Positions 35,564 to 36,206 of a stretch of DNA of 36,206 nt are shown piece after piece (the stretch's first letter is position 1; each line of letters starts with the position of its first letter). Under the pieces are notes generated by a model. It saw only the letters and a list, made by a program, of their open reading frames with translations. It was not told the origin of the DNA and did no database searches. Both the position numbers and the translations under genes were made by a program. Source of the stretch: Tannerellaceae bacterium (lineage in GTDB: Bacteria; Bacteroidota; Bacteroidia; Bacteroidales; Tannerellaceae); contig JAJPZJ010000048.1 in NCBI GenBank assembly GCA_021204405.1, positions 1-36,206 of the forward strand, read 5' to 3'.

Positions 35564-36160
35564 AGTTGTAGTGTTTTTTTGTTGGATAAAATAATGAAAA
35601 GCAATTAGATATCTTCTGTTTATAAATTAATATTACCACCATATACATTTCTATTTTTTCTTAAATCCATATGAATTGAATCATCAATAAGTAGCCGGAA
35701 GATTTTACAAATATGTAAAGATTTATAAATTAGAAGGCTACCAGTTCCTCGCCTACGTGGCAGGGCTGTTAAGTTCTCTTGCTTTCAGTCCTGCAAGGAC
35801 GGCCTATCCTAGCCCAGGACACAGTCCTGGGGGGGTAGGAATCAAATGATACCGGAGTGCTGTAGGCACGGCATAGAGTGCTGTAGGCACGGCATAAAAA
35901 TTCGCATAGGATCAAATTTCTATTATGCCGTCCTTTTAGGACTCAAAAAGCTCCATATCAACTACCCGGCACTACGTACCGGGTTAGGATATACTGTCCT
36001 TGCAGGACTGAAAGCAAGAGAATTTAACAGCCTGCGCCTACACGGGGAACTGAGACCGTTTATTTTACTTTTTATAGGATTGGTAAGTATATTATCGTTC
36101 ATATTTTAAATTTTCCACTTACCCCTGGTGGGATAATTCCTGGTTTTAGATTAATAAAAT
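35564..36160. other. Gene-free gap before the right window edge
   Basis: AT-rich upstream region of the DUF6078 gene (35564-35740), then palindrome copy B, then about 100 AT-rich bases. The open frame at 35846-36109 is a by-product of the palindrome and not a gene. Confidence 0.7.
35742..36054. repeat. Large nested palindromic element, copy B
   Basis: Same design as copy A. The left arm has CTGTTAAGTTCTCTTGCTTT, AGTCCTGCAAGGACGGCC, TATCCTAGCCCAGGAC and GAGTGCTGTAGGCACGGCAT. The right arm has ATGCCGTCC, CCCGGCACTACGTACCGGG, GTCCTTGCAGGACTGAAAGC and AAGAGAATTTAACAG. The GAGTGCTGTAGGCACGGCATA word (21 bp) is duplicated in tandem only in this copy. Confidence 0.85.
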
Positions 36161-36206
36161 AAATGATTATCCGCATAATGTCCGTTGATTTATTGAACAT
36201 CATATG
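36161..36206 (-). repeat. Right arm of the 46-bp inverted repeat (mobC-like fragment)
   Basis: The reverse complement of 7-52. Read on the minus strand it encodes MMFNKSTDIMRIII, the same words as the mobC-like gene at the left end. It runs off the window edge, so the true repeat may be longer. Confidence 0.95.

Noticed and set aside
35846..36109. Forward open frame of 87 codons near the right end
   Set aside because: It lies within palindrome copy B; its N-terminus is just the translated 21-bp tandem word. No family likeness.

Overview
The window looks like a piece of a Bacteroidales chromosome, most likely Parabacteroides/Tannerellaceae or a close relative. The evidence is the gene families (LolC/E-type permease, DUF4954, DUF3836, DUF6078, DUF2461, TrpB2), TAnnTTTG-type -7 promoter boxes, a Bacteroidetes-style MOBP mobilisation module, and two secreted proteins with C-terminal domains resembling type IX secretion sorting domains. 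The genus is an inference; no rRNA is present.

Layout. (1) 1-4240: the AT-rich end of an integrated mobilisable element lying against the 3' end of a tRNA-Leu(CAA) gene. It holds a truncated mobC-like gene, a relaxase gene, a membrane-anchored coiled-coil protein, an unknown gene, a fused nucleotidyltransferase-HEPN protein and a stand-alone PD-(D/E)XK (DpnII/MboI-like) nuclease. The last two are plausible defence cargo. Four of these genes carry five apparent 1-base deletions. (2) 4241-14011: housekeeping genes. These are tRNA-Leu, mannose-1-phosphate guanylyltransferase, a reverse-strand operon aroQ-pyk-O-methyltransferase-rbfA-lolC/E, then xerD converging on a DUF4954 + hflX pair. (3) 14098-16183: a secreted protein with a possible T9SS sorting domain (frameshifted) and a small membrane protein. 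(4) 16184-16796: a gene-free stretch with a 20-bp-period ATCTGTCAC array and a large nested palindrome, ahead of convergent uvrA. (5) 20177-22586: a family-10-like glycosyl hydrolase lipoprotein and an AraC-type regulator in one operon. (6) 22876-29838: a lamin-tail-domain secreted protein (frameshifted), asd, an outer-membrane barrel protein, TrpB2 (frameshifted) and a DUF3836 protein. (7) 30103-34826: a patatin/Omp85 protein, a DUF2461 protein and signal peptide peptidase SppA in one reverse operon. (8) 34827-36206: a 22-bp-period TGGCAC array, a DUF6078 gene broken by tandem duplication, a second copy of the large palindrome, and 46 bp of the left-end mobC-like sequence in inverted orientation.

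Two themes run through the window. First, at least eight reading frames are interrupted by what looks like loss of one base, mostly in short homopolymers, so raw sequence error must be excluded before any of them is called a pseudogene. Second, there is unusually rich non-coding repeat structure: a two-copy palindromic element, two periodic short-motif arrays with 20 and 22 bp spacing, and two 25-bp tandem duplications that touch coding frames.
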